Below, piece by piece: positions 9,746-21,800 of a stretch of 64,000 nucleotides of DNA. The translations under genes and the position numbers were made by a program. Source of the stretch: an uncultured bacterium (GTDB lineage: Bacteria > Bacillota > Clostridia > TANB77 > CAG-508); the NCBI GenBank assembly GCA_905215935.1, contig CAJMRY010000004.1, positions 124,001-188,000 on the forward strand. The letters run 5' to 3'. The notes beneath the pieces are model-generated. The model ran no database searches and was not told the DNA's origin. It worked only from the letters and a program-made list of their open reading frames with translations. Position 1 is the stretch's first letter. Every line of letters starts with the position of its first letter.

Positions 9746-10027
<282 letters not shown>

Positions 10028-10204
10028 AATAAAATAAAAAATTAGTACAATTTTAATAAGTTATTTATAGCAAATTTACTAAATTTTAATAAATCACATT
10101 CATTAGAAAATAGATGTGGTATATGAAGCTATAAATAAAGATGATTAAATAGTGTAAATTTAAGAATATATATTAAATAAGATTAATTTTTAGGGAGGAT
10201 TTGA

Positions 10205-11845
<1,641 letters not shown>

Positions 11846-11871
11846 TAAATATTTTCTAAAAATTAGAAAGG

Positions 11872-11911
11872 AACCAGAGTAAGAAGTAAAAAACTTCATG
11901 CTCTGGTTTTA
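11872..11911 (+). terminator. Terminator after groEL
   Basis: AACCAGAG (11872-11879) pairs with CTCTGGTT (11901-11908), then T residues. Confidence 0.8.
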
Positions 11912-11926
11912 AATTATGTTTTGCTA

Positions 11927-12175
11927 TTATAATATTTGTACAAATATCACATTTGCAAAAGGTTCGGTTTTGACACTTACTGTCAATTTTACATGGATTT
12001 GTAAATTTTTTTTCAGTGTGTCAATATCTGGTAACTCTTTACAACAAATGTACATAAATTTCCGACTTGTTTGTATTATTCTACATGAAGGACATGCGGA
12101 TTTACAAACAAGAAAAATTTTAGTCCTAAACTCTGTTGTTAGTTTTTTACCAGAAACTTGAATTATTCCTTTCAT
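11927..12175 (-). CDS. Small Cys-containing protein of unknown function (82 residues)
   Basis: ATG 12175 follows a good AGAAAGGA. It has a CKSACPSC cluster and a later CC, so metal binding is possible. The codon at 12064 is CGG followed by A. If read normally the protein is 82 residues, ending KTEPFANVIFVQIL; if this CGG shifts like those elsewhere in the window, it would be only 53 residues. Composition is a little GC-richer than native genes. No family recognised; the existence of the gene is likely but not certain. Confidence 0.45.
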   Translation of the reverse strand: MKGIIQVSGKKLTTEFRTKIFLVCKSACPSCRIIQTSRKFMYICCKELPDIDTLKKNLQIHVKLTVSVKTEPFANVIFVQIL

Positions 12176-12531
12176 CTAAAATCCTTTCTAAACTCTCTTA
12201 GCATAAGAACCTGTACTAAAAATAGTACTTTGTACGGAGTTTATTATACAATGTTCTTTAACCATATAATTATTATATGTATATAAGTTAATAGATAGAA
12301 CTATATTGCCAAAAGACTGTTCTAATTATATTAAAAATGGATTATTGTTAAAAAATATTGGCAATAGTTTTAAATATTGTAAGATATTGATAATGCAAGA
12401 TTAAAACAAACTTTACATTAGGACTCTTTAAGAGAGAGTTATTCATAAAAATAAAATTATTTTCACATTATAGACATAAATTAGATTTATAATATATAAT
12501 AACGTTAATTAAAAATGGAGGAGAATTTTGT
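12176..12531. other. 356-nt intergenic region ahead of the two-component system
   Basis: AT-rich, no ORF of note. A TATAAT lies at 12488-12493 but with no well-spaced -35, so the regulator's promoter cannot be fixed. It also holds an isolated CGGA outside any gene at 12236. Confidence 0.5.
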
Positions 12532-13209
12532 ATGAATGACATTACAGTTTTAGTTGTAGATGATGAAGCCAGAATGAGAAAATTAATAAGAGACTTTCTA
12601 GTTCAAAAGGGATATTTAGTATTAGAAGCAGCAGATGGAGAAGATGCTTTGCAGGTTTTTGAAGAAAATAAAAATAAAATAGGATTAATTTTACTAGATG
12701 TAATGATGCCTAAACTAGATGGATGGTCTGTGTTAAGACAAATAAGACAAAATTCAGATGTTCCAATTATCATGCTAACAGCAAGAGGAGAAGAACAAGA
12801 TGAGCTATTTGGATTCGAACTTGGTGTTGATGAATATATTTCTAAACCATTTAGTCCTAAAATATTAGTAGCGAGAGTAGAAGCAATACTAAAAAGAAGC
12901 AAAATGATAGAAAAACAAGTAAAAAGTTATGGTGGAATTGAAATTGACTCTGATGGAAGGACTGTTAAAGTAGATGGCAAGCAAATAGAATTAAGTTTAA
13001 GAGAATATGAATTACTAAAATATCTAATAGATAACTCAAATATAGCTTTATCTAGAGATAAAATATTAAATAATGTATGGAATTATGATTATTATGGAGA
13101 TTCTAGAACAATAGATAGTCATATAAAAAAGATTAGACACAAATTAGGGAAAAAAGGTAAATATATACAAACTATGAGAGGCATAGGATACAAATTTGAG
13201 ATAAAATAA
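12532..13209 (+). CDS. OmpR/PhoB-family response regulator
   Basis: 225 residues. Receiver domain (1-120) with acidic pocket VVDDEAR, phospho-acceptor Asp54 in LLDVMMP, the threonine in MLTAR and lysine in YISKPF. C-terminal winged helix (about 130-225) with LSLREYELLKYLI and SRTIDSHIKKIRHKLG ahead of TMRGIGYKFE. Cognate kinase follows 15 nt downstream. Input signal unknown. ATG follows TGGAGGAG. Confidence 0.94.
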   Translation: MNDITVLVVDDEARMRKLIRDFLVQKGYLVLEAADGEDALQVFEENKNKIGLILLDVMMPKLDGWSVLRQIRQNSDVPIIMLTARGEEQDELFGFELGVDEYISKPFSPKILVARVEAILKRSKMIEKQVKSYGGIEIDSDGRTVKVDGKQIELSLREYELLKYLIDNSNIALSRDKILNNVWNYDYYGDSRTIDSHIKKIRHKLGKKGKYIQTMRGIGYKFEIK

Positions 13210-13224
13210 CATTTGGAGGAAAAA

Positions 13225-14736
13225 ATGAAAAAAATAAGGGAAAGATTTAAATCTGTTAGAGTTAGGCTTTTCTTAACTTTATGTACAGTAATAATCATAG
13301 TAATTTTATTTTTAATTTTAATTAATAATATAGTTTTAGAAACATTTTATTTGTATTCTAAAACAAATACAATAAAATCTTTGTATGAAAAGATAAATAT
13401 GTATTATAAAAATCCAGATGGAGATATAAATTTAGAAGAAGAACTAAAAAATATAGCTATAAAAAATAATATAGATATATTAATAAAACAAAATGATGAT
13501 ATGATAGTAGTTACAACAGATAAAGAATTCTTAGGTAGCATAGGAAAAATAAGCGTATCTAATATATTTAATAGTAAAAGTAATTCAAAAGATGTTTTAT
13601 ATTCAAGAAACCAAATGATTATAAGAAGATTACAAGATGAAAAAAGCAATATTAAATACATAGTTTTATTTGCTACATTAGATAATAATTATAAATTATA
13701 TATAAGAATTCCAATATCATCAATAGAAGAAAGTGTGCAAATATCAAATAATTTATTATTATTTATTGGTGGAATAGTAATTTTTATATCTGGAATATTG
13801 GCTTCATTTATTTCGAGAAAATTTACTGAACCAATACTAGAGCTAAATAATATTGCTAATAAAATGGCGAAATTAGATTTTAGTCAAAAATATAGAATAA
13901 AAGATACAGAAGATGAAATTAATGATTTAGGTAAAAGTATTAACACAATGTCTGATAAACTTGAAAAAACAATAAAACAACTAAGAGGAACCAATATAGA
14001 ATTAGAAAAAGATATTGAGGAAAAATCTAAAATAGATGAGATGAGAAAGCAATTTATTTCAGATGTATCTCATGAGCTAAAAACACCAATAGCATTAATA
14101 CAAGGTTATGCAGAAGGATTAGTAGAAAATGTCAATTCTGATGAAGAATCTAGAAAGTTTTATGCAGAAGTAATTTTAGATGAAACTAATAAAATGGATA
14201 TATTAGTAAAACAATTATTAGAGCTAATGAAATTAGAGTATGGCAAGAGAGAATTTAATAATAAAAAGTTTGACTTGCAGGAGCTGATAAATGAGGTTAT
14301 AAGAAGATGTAATGTTATGATTGAAGAAAATAATATTAATATAGAGCTTCATAGTGATGATAATTTATGTGTATATGCAGATGATTTTTATATAGAACAG
14401 GTTATAACAAATTATTTAACAAATGCAATAAAACATGCAAAAGAAGTAAATGGTAAAAAACAAATTGTAATTAATGCAAGAGTAAATGAAAAAACAAACA
14501 AAGTTAAAGTTAGTGTGTATAATACAGGAGATAATATTAATCAAGAAGATTTAGATAGAATCTGGGGAAGATTTTACAAAATAGATAGTTCTAGAAATAG
14601 GAATAATGGTGGAAGCGGGATTGGACTTGCTTTAGTAAAGGCTATTATGAATAATTATAGAAATAGTTATGGTGTTGGAAATAAAGATGGTGGTGTAGAA
14701 TTTTTCTTTGAGATGGATTTGTGTGAGAATTTGTAA
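13225..14736 (+). CDS. Sensor histidine kinase
   Basis: 503 residues. Membrane segment at about 14-40, an extracytoplasmic sensor of about 130 residues, second membrane segment around 175-198, HAMP (about 200-250), coiled coil, dimerisation domain with phospho-accepting His283 in SDVSHELKTPIALIQGYAEG, then ATPase domain with N box YLTNAIKHA and GGSGIGLALVKAI. Partner of the response regulator just upstream. ATG 13225 is preferred to TTG 13213 because TTGGAGGAAAAA supplies the ribosome site. Confidence 0.94.
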   Translation: MKKIRERFKSVRVRLFLTLCTVIIIVILFLILINNIVLETFYLYSKTNTIKSLYEKINMYYKNPDGDINLEEELKNIAIKNNIDILIKQNDDMIVVTTDKEFLGSIGKISVSNIFNSKSNSKDVLYSRNQMIIRRLQDEKSNIKYIVLFATLDNNYKLYIRIPISSIEESVQISNNLLLFIGGIVIFISGILASFISRKFTEPILELNNIANKMAKLDFSQKYRIKDTEDEINDLGKSINTMSDKLEKTIKQLRGTNIELEKDIEEKSKIDEMRKQFISDVSHELKTPIALIQGYAEGLVENVNSDEESRKFYAEVILDETNKMDILVKQLLELMKLEYGKREFNNKKFDLQELINEVIRRCNVMIEENNINIELHSDDNLCVYADDFYIEQVITNYLTNAIKHAKEVNGKKQIVINARVNEKTNKVKVSVYNTGDNINQEDLDRIWGRFYKIDSSRNRNNGGSGIGLALVKAIMNNYRNSYGVGNKDGGVEFFFEMDLCENL

Positions 14737-14824
14737 GATATGTTAAAAATAGTGATAACTTTTTATAGTTATCTAAGAATATAGTAACAATTTATTGTGT
14801 CTATAATTTAAGGAGGAAATTAAT

Positions 14825-15153
14825 GTGACTAACAGTAATAACAATGTTAAGTCTAAATATTATCGGATGATGTAGCATCAGAAGTACTTATGATGCTGAA
14901 TTATTTTAATAATGATATGCTAAAAAGAATTCCTACATAATTTTTAGAAGAGTTAAAGGAACAAGCCTCAACTTCTACTTATAATATTGAAATTGATATT
15001 ACAAAAAAATTAACAGAACAGAATATTTCGGAAAAAAGTAAAGATTTAATTTCTTTAATATATTATAACTATATTGTTGATGAAACAGAAAGAATCCAAA
15101 TTATGAAGTTGTGGAATGAAAAAAATTATGTTTACTTTAATACTGATATGTGA
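14825..15153 (+). pseudogene. Decayed gene of a conserved small-protein family
   Basis: A good ribosome site (AAGGAGG) precedes GTG 14825, but the frame stops at TAG after 16 codons. From 14866 a different frame reads DDVASEVLMMLNYFNND...LKRIPT, a TAA, then FLEELKEQAS and a long intact tail to 15153. Skipping only the C of the CGG at 14864 does not repair it (GGA is followed by TGA), so this has at least two independent lesions and looks like true decay. Confidence 0.6.
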
Positions 15154-15268
15154 TATAATATTGTCACTTAACTATATTAAGCTTAAACTTAGAATGAAGG
15201 AGGGCTGTTAGTAAATTTAAAGTTTAGTCTAGTTAAAATTTAATATCATTATTATGGAGGGCATCTTT

Positions 15269-17545
15269 ATGAAGTTTGCAAGCATTTTTAGTGCAATTAC
15301 ATCTAATCTTTGGATTATTGGTATTGTACTACTGGTCGTGTTGTTTTTTTGGTTTGTGGGAGTTCGGTTCATACCAAATAACAAAGTAGGAATTGTAGAG
15401 AAAGTCTTATCGAGAAAAAAAGGCAACGAAGGAAGTATCATTGCTTTAAATGGTGAAGCAGGTTTTCAAGCAAAATTACTTAGAGGTGGTATACATATAC
15501 TTCCAAGAATAGTATATAAAGTTCATAAGGAGAACATTATTACTATTTCACAGGGAGAAATTGGCTATGTTTTTGCCCGAGATGGCAAAGCTTTAACTCC
15601 ATCACAAACATTAGGGAAAGTTGTTGAATGCAACAATTTTGAAGATGTGGAGGAATTTTTAAAATTAGGTGGACAAAAGGGACCCCAAAGGTCAATTTTA
15701 AGGGAGGGTACATATGTAATTAATCTTGCACAATTTATTGTTATAACTGCAGATGAAGTTTATTATATGTCCTTAGGATTACCTGAAGAAAAGAAGCAAA
15801 TAGCAGAAATGAGGAATCTAATTAAGCAAAGAAATGGGTTTTATCCTCAACTAATCTCAGATTCAAATGATGAGATAGGAATTGTAACTACGCATGATGG
15901 ACCTTCTATTAAAGAAGATGAGCTTATTGCAGACCACGTTGATGGTCACAACAAATTTCAGGATCCACAAAGTTTTATTGATAATGGTGGTTGTCGTGGT
16001 CGCCAAAGAGATGTATTAACAGATGGAACATATTTTATAAATGTTCTATTTGCTACAGTGGAGAAAGCAGAAAAGTATGAGATACCTATTGGTCAAGTTG
16101 GCGTTGTCAATTATTTTACTGGCAAAAAAGGAAAAGATGTTTCAGGTGAAAACTACAAACATGGTGATTTAGTAAGAGAAGGAGAAAAAGGTGTATGGGC
16201 AGATGTACTTACTCCAGGTAAATATCCATGGAATAAGTATGCTGGTCAGATTTATTCTGTACCAACTACTAATTTTATTTTGAAATGGTCAAGAGATGAC
16301 AACAGTGATTTCGGATATGACTCTAATCTTGAGGAAATTACTCTTATTACTAAAGACGCATTTCAGCCTTCGTTACCTTTAAGTGTAGTAATACACATAA
16401 ATTATCATGATGCACCAAAAGTTATTCAGCGTTTTGGTGATATTGAAACATTAGTTAATGAAACACTTGATCCACTTGTTGGAGCATATTTTAAAAATAT
16501 TGGACAAACAAAAACACTTTTGGAACTTATTCAGGAACGTAGCCAAATTCAGAAAACTGCAGCAGATGAGATGAAGGTTAAATTTGAAGAATATGATCTT
16601 AACTTGGTTGAAGTACTAATTGGTACACCTAAGAGTTCAAGAGAAGATAGCAGGATAGATCTTATCTATAAACAATTACAGGATAGACAACTTGCTAAGG
16701 AAGAAAGCTTGACTCTTGAGGCTAAAAAGGAGACTGAGGAGAAAAAACGTGATTTTGCAGAGGCAGAAAAAATAGCAGAAATGCAGGCTGACCTTACAGA
16801 TTCTAATCTTCAAATTCAGATTACTGAAAACCGTGGTAAGGCAGAAGTTAAGAAGGCTGAACAGGATGCAATGGTAATGGAAAAAAATGCAAGGGCACAG
16901 TCAACAAAAACGAAAATTGATGCGGAGGCTGAGGCTACTAAGAAAAAGATTATGGCAGATGCCGAAGCGAAACAAGTTACTATTGCAGCAGATGCTGAAG
17001 CTCACAAAATTGAAGTATCTGCACAAGCAAAAGCTAAAGGTATAAGTATGGAAGGTGAAGCTAATGCAGATGCAAAAGCAAGAATTGGTATTGCTGATGC
17101 ACTTGGAATCTCTGAAAAGGTAAATGCTTTAGGTTCTAAAAACCTTGCACAAATTGAAATTGCTAGGGCAATTGCAAAAGCAATTGAAAATGCACAGGAA
17201 AATCTTGTTCCAAACTCTGTTATTAACATGGGTAGTAATTCGGAAGGAAATAGTGGTTCAATTATAGAATTACTTCTTCTAAAATTACTTTCTCCAGAAG
17301 CTTTAGAATCAATTTCTTCTAATAAAGATGCTAGTAACATTATGAAGACAACTTCTGAAAAATATAAGAAAGAAGTGATTGAAAAGGCTACAGTTGAAAG
17401 AGAGCAAGAAGATGATAAAAAAGTGGATTACGGCCAAGGAGAGAATCAAAAGAAGTATGCAAATCAAGGTGATGAAGCTGATTCAGAAGATTCTCATAAG
17501 GAGTTTTTAACTGGAGGCTTTTTAGCTGATGATATTGATGATTAA
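15269..17545 (+). CDS. Large SPFH/flotillin-like membrane protein
   Basis: 758 residues. One membrane segment near residues 13-33 (IIGIVLLVVLFFWF), then repeated beta-rich modules: NNKVGIVEK, QGEIGYVFARDGK, SNDEIGIVTTHDG and PIGQVGVVNYFTGK each start a unit of the band-7 pattern, followed by an SPFH domain and a long Ala/Glu/Lys coiled coil (about 480-640), ending in an acidic tail. Such proteins scaffold membrane microdomains. ATG 15269 is chosen because ATGGAGGGC upstream is its ribosome site. Base use is GC-richer; codon 33 (15365) is CGG followed by T and is read as Arg without a frame break. Possibly acquired. Confidence 0.75.
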   Translation: MKFASIFSAITSNLWIIGIVLLVVLFFWFVGVRFIPNNKVGIVEKVLSRKKGNEGSIIALNGEAGFQAKLLRGGIHILPRIVYKVHKENIITISQGEIGYVFARDGKALTPSQTLGKVVECNNFEDVEEFLKLGGQKGPQRSILREGTYVINLAQFIVITADEVYYMSLGLPEEKKQIAEMRNLIKQRNGFYPQLISDSNDEIGIVTTHDGPSIKEDELIADHVDGHNKFQDPQSFIDNGGCRGRQRDVLTDGTYFINVLFATVEKAEKYEIPIGQVGVVNYFTGKKGKDVSGENYKHGDLVREGEKGVWADVLTPGKYPWNKYAGQIYSVPTTNFILKWSRDDNSDFGYDSNLEEITLITKDAFQPSLPLSVVIHINYHDAPKVIQRFGDIETLVNETLDPLVGAYFKNIGQTKTLLELIQERSQIQKTAADEMKVKFEEYDLNLVEVLIGTPKSSREDSRIDLIYKQLQDRQLAKEESLTLEAKKETEEKKRDFAEAEKIAEMQADLTDSNLQIQITENRGKAEVKKAEQDAMVMEKNARAQSTKTKIDAEAEATKKKIMADAEAKQVTIAADAEAHKIEVSAQAKAKGISMEGEANADAKARIGIADALGISEKVNALGSKNLAQIEIARAIAKAIENAQENLVPNSVINMGSNSEGNSGSIIELLLLKLLSPEALESISSNKDASNIMKTTSEKYKKEVIEKATVEREQEDDKKVDYGQGENQKKYANQGDEADSEDSHKEFLTGGFLADDIDD

Positions 17546-17596
17546 ACTATCATAATCCTTTGAAGAAAGGTTTACTAAGCAAAAATTTACAGATAT

Positions 17597-17625
17597 AGAG
17601 AGGAGCAATTTGCTCCTCTTTATAG
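17597..17625 (+). terminator. Terminator after the SPFH gene
   Basis: AGAGGAGCA and TGCTCCTCT pair across a 3-nt loop, followed by TTTATAG. Confidence 0.8.
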
Positions 17626-17692
17626 TATTTAGTTAAATTGAAATGTAATATATAGTATTTTATATTTACAAATAAAAAAGGAAAGGCAACTT

Positions 17693-17800
17693 ATGGGTTA
17701 TTTTGTCGACGAAAAATTCTTTACAAATGTGTATATATGGTGTATTCTAATTATAGTTTATTTAAAAGTTGCAATTTTTATCTATAAATTTTTAATCTAA
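17693..17800 (+). CDS. Possible 35-residue membrane peptide
   Basis: ATG 17693 follows AAAAGGAAAGG. Residues 11-33 (TNVYIWCILIIVYLKVAIFI) form one membrane span; it ends YKFLI. No family known. Could be a chance ORF, but ribosome site and span are convincing for a small membrane peptide at the head of the sortase locus. Confidence 0.4.
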   Translation: MGYFVDEKFFTNVYIWCILIIVYLKVAIFIYKFLI

Positions 17801-17900
17801 AAAATTTCCAGAAAGAAAAATAAAGATGATGTAAAATAGTATAATGAAAAATAGAATATTAAAACATTATCAAAAATAAATAGGTAGGTGAAGAATATGA

Positions 17901-18158
17901 ATGATTAATTTTAACAAAAGAAATATACATATATTAACATTTATAATAACAAGTATATTGTTTATATGTATTCAGTTTATATTTAAAAGTTATTATAAAT
18001 TCAAAGAAAATATAAATTTACAAAATCAAAGTATTTTTATTCTGAGTAAAAATTTAAATCCAAAGGAAATAGCAAATCAGCTTTCTAAAAGTAAAAATTC
18101 CAAAAATAAAAATGAAAATACAAATAATAAAAAACAGAACTCTAAAGATAAGGAATAG
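17901..18158 (+). CDS. Small membrane-anchored Lys/Asn-rich protein
   Basis: 85 residues: one N-terminal membrane helix (about 10-30) and a hydrophilic tail, nearly all K, N, S and E from residue 60. ATG 17901 follows AGGTAGGTGAAG. It is 37 nt upstream of the sortase and probably cotranscribed; function unknown, perhaps an accessory of the sortase/adhesin system. Confidence 0.6.
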   Translation: MINFNKRNIHILTFIITSILFICIQFIFKSYYKFKENINLQNQSIFILSKNLNPKEIANQLSKSKNSKNKNENTNNKKQNSKDKE

Positions 18159-18195
18159 CTAAATTTCAATACCATAAAATAAAAGAAGGAGGAAA

Positions 18196-18753
18196 ATGAA
18201 AAAGATATTTATAATACTTTTTGTAGTTATGCTAGTTGTATCAATCATGCTTGTATACTATTTTTGCAATTATTCAAACACGCTTGCAGATATAAATAAA
18301 ATAAAAACAGATTCAAATTATGAAAATGTTGTTTACGAAAATGTTATTTCAGATGAAGAAGATGGCTTAGAAGATAACTTTCTTGGTATATTAGAAATAC
18401 AAAAAATAGGATTAAAAGCAACCATAAAAGAAGGAAGTAGTAGTGAAATTTTAAAAAAATATATAGGTCATATTGAGGAAACTTCTAAGTATGATGGAAA
18501 TGTAGGTCTAGCTGCACATAATAGAGGAAACGAGTATTCATATTTTGCAAGGTTAAATGAATTACAAGAAGGCGATATTGTAACATATAAAACAAAATTT
18601 TATGAAAGACAATATAAAGTTTCAAATATTCAAGTAATATTTGAAACAGATTGGACCAAATTAGAAAATACAGAAGAAAATAAATTAACAATGATTACAT
18701 GTATATCAAATAAGAAAAATCAGCGATTATGTGTACAAGCAGTAGAGATTTAA
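18196..18753 (+). CDS. Class D-type sortase
   Basis: 185 residues, transpeptidase that cleaves LPxTG-like signals. N-terminal membrane anchor (about 4-26), then the sortase beta barrel. Catalytic residues: His in GLAAHNRG, Cys in TMITCISN and Arg in NQRLCVQAVEI. Size and the order H...C...R fit class D. The gene lies 100 nt upstream of an adhesin ending in LPRTG, its probable substrate. ATG follows AAGGAGG. Confidence 0.9.
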   Translation: MKKIFIILFVVMLVVSIMLVYYFCNYSNTLADINKIKTDSNYENVVYENVISDEEDGLEDNFLGILEIQKIGLKATIKEGSSSEILKKYIGHIEETSKYDGNVGLAAHNRGNEYSYFARLNELQEGDIVTYKTKFYERQYKVSNIQVIFETDWTKLENTEENKLTMITCISNKKNQRLCVQAVEI

Positions 18754-18851
18754 TTTGAATTTTTAGTATACAAGGTGTAAGTTACATAAAAAAGTGGTAT
18801 AAGAAAATTTATAAATATATACTACTAAATAGGAAAAGAAAGAGAGGATTT

Positions 18852-21800
18852 ATGAAAAAGAAAATAAATAAAATAATAATAATAATGTGTGTATTAATAA
18901 CTATTATGCCAATGCAAATGTTTCAAGCATTAGCAACTGGCATAGGAGATTCGCCATACTTAGAAAGGGATGATTTAGGATTTTACACTATACAATATCA
19001 AAGCAAGACTTCAGGTAATTGGTATTATATAACTTATAGTAGGACATGGTATACAGACGACCAAGGAATTAGAAGAATTGCATATTGCGTAGACCCAGAT
19101 TTAAATGGAATAGGTTGGCTTGAAGGAGAGGAGACTGGATATCATGTAGATTTAAATAAAGTATTATCAGATGACAGATTATGGAGAGTTTACAGACATG
19201 GATATCCATATGTAAGCAAAGAGAGTTTAGGAGTAGAAACAGAAGACGATGCTTATCTTGCAACAAAGCAAGCAGGTTACTGGATTATAAGAGGATATAA
19301 ATTAGAAGATATATATACATATTTTAGACCAGGAGAAACATCTATTAATGGTCAGAATTTAGAAGATATACAAAGAAGAGGAAAAAAAGTAATTGATGCA
19401 ATATATCATTTAGTAGATTTAGGATATAATGGAACAGAAACACCAAAAGTTAATGGAATTATAAAAATAAATAAAACAGGTGACTTTACTCAAGATGAAA
19501 AAAGTGAGTATTATTCACAAAAGTATACTGTTTTATCTTCTACATTAATGTCTGGTTATACAATAAAAGGCATTGCCAATTTTCCAGAAGGAAGTTATAT
19601 TTCAGATTTAAATGGAAATAGTAAAAATGTATTTACATCAGGGGAAAAATTTAAAATTATGATTCCTAAAAAATCGATTACAAAAAATATAACAGGTAAA
19701 ATAGAAATTGAAGGTAAGTGTCAAAATTATCCTGTATATTATGGAGAAGCAAGAAATGAAAAAGCTCAAAATTATGCAGTAACAGTAGATTCATATTCAG
19801 ATATAACAGAAAGTGTAAAATTAGATATAAATGCATTTAAATCAAATATAAAATTAATAAAAGTAGATAAAGATACAAAAGAAAGAATATCAGGAGTAAA
19901 GTTTAATTTCAAATATGAAAATGGTACAAATATAGGAGATTATATTACAGATAAAAATGGAGAAATATATATAAAAAACTTAAAACAAGGAACAATAGTT
20001 GCAAAAGAAATAGAAAGTAAAGATGAATATATTTTAGATGCAAAAGAAAATAAAATTAATTTAGAATACAATGATACTAAAACAATAACTGTAGAAAATG
20101 AACATAAAAAAGGTGATTTTAAGCTAGTAAAAGTAGATAAAGATGATAATTCTATAACTTTAGGTGGTGTTGAATTTGATTTGATTGATTCAAAGGGTAA
20201 AATAGTAAGACATCTTACAACAGATGCAGATGGAGTAGCAGAGGTAAAAAATATTAATACAGGAAACTACACTTTAAAAGAAACTTTAGGTAAAAAGGAA
20301 TATAAAATAGCATTAGATAAAGATATAACAATAAAGTGGAATGAGATTTCTGAAGTTAAAGTAGAAAATGAAAAGAAAAAAGGTCAAATTAAAATTATAA
20401 AAGTAGATAAAGATTATAATAAAGTAAAATTAGAAAATGTTGAATTTCAGATTATAGATAATAATAATAGAATAGTAGAAACAATTAAAACAGATAAAAA
20501 TGGAGAAGCACAAACATCTAAACTTCCAATAGGAAAATATACAGTAAAAGAAGTAAGTTTAGGTACAAATGAAGAATATATTTTAAACGAAGAACCTAAA
20601 ACAATAACTGTGGAAGAAAATCAAATTAAGAATGTCGAGTTCGAAAATGAACATAAAAAAGGTATTTTAAAAATTCATAAAGTAGATTTAGATAATAAAA
20701 ATATACCAGTATCTGATGCAGAATTCGAAATTACAGATAGTGATGGATATAAATATACTTGCATATCTAATAAAGATGGAATTGCATATGTAGATAATAT
20801 TAGAACAGGAGTTGTAACGATAAAAGAAACTAAAACCAATAAGATATATAAGTTATCAAAAGACATATATTATACAGAAATAAAAGCTAATGAGGTAGCA
20901 GAACTCACAATAAAAAATGAGAAATTAAAAGGTCAGATTGAAGTGTATAAAATAGATGCAGAAGACAAAGAATATAAACTAGAAGGAGTAGAATTTGAAG
21001 TTATAGATTGGAATGGTAAAGTAATAGAAAAGATAAGAACAGATAAAAATGGAAAGGCAATTACAAGTAAAATTCCAATAGGTGAATATAAAATTAAAGA
21101 AATAAAAACAGATGAAATGCATATTTTAAGTAAAGAAATAGTAAAAGTCAATGTTAAACAAGATATAGTCTCAAAATTAAATATTACAAATGAAAGAATA
21201 AAAGGACAAATAAAGATTGTAAAAACAAGCGAAGATGATAACTTTATAAATGGTTTAAAATTAGGTTCACCAATTGGAAATGTTAAGTTTGAATTATATG
21301 ATTTAAGCGGAAAATTAGTAGATAAAATTGTTACAGATAAAGAAGGAATTGCAATTACTAAGAAACTAGATAAAGGAACTTACAAAATAAAAGAAGTAGA
21401 AAGTGCCAAATGGTATTTACTAAAACAAAATGAGTTTTTAGCAGAAATAAAAACTAATGAAGAGATAGTAGAATTAGGTATTACAAATGAATCAGAAAAG
21501 CCTAATGTAGAAATTGAAAAAACAGGAATAATTCAAGCAACTGCAAATCAAGAGATTAGTTATAATTTTAAAATAAAAAATACTGGTAATGTAAGATTAG
21601 ATAATTTTGTTTGGTATGATGTATTACCAACTGATTATATAAGAATCACAAAATTGGTAACAGGTACATATAATCAAGATTTAAATTATTCAGTATATTA
21701 TAAAACTAATAAGAATGATTATATAGTATTAAAGGAGAAATTAAGTACAAAGGTAAATAATTATATAGATTTTACTAATTTACCATTAGATGAGGATGAG

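Noticed and set aside
11916..12161. A plus-strand protein of 81 residues opposite the small Cys gene
   Set aside because: No ribosome site and poor start context; the minus-strand reading has a good ribosome site and Cys motif.
14825..15153. A fifteenth programmed CGG frameshift at 14864
   Set aside because: Skipping C gives GGA then TGA, and the good downstream frame needs a different shift plus read-through of a TAA.
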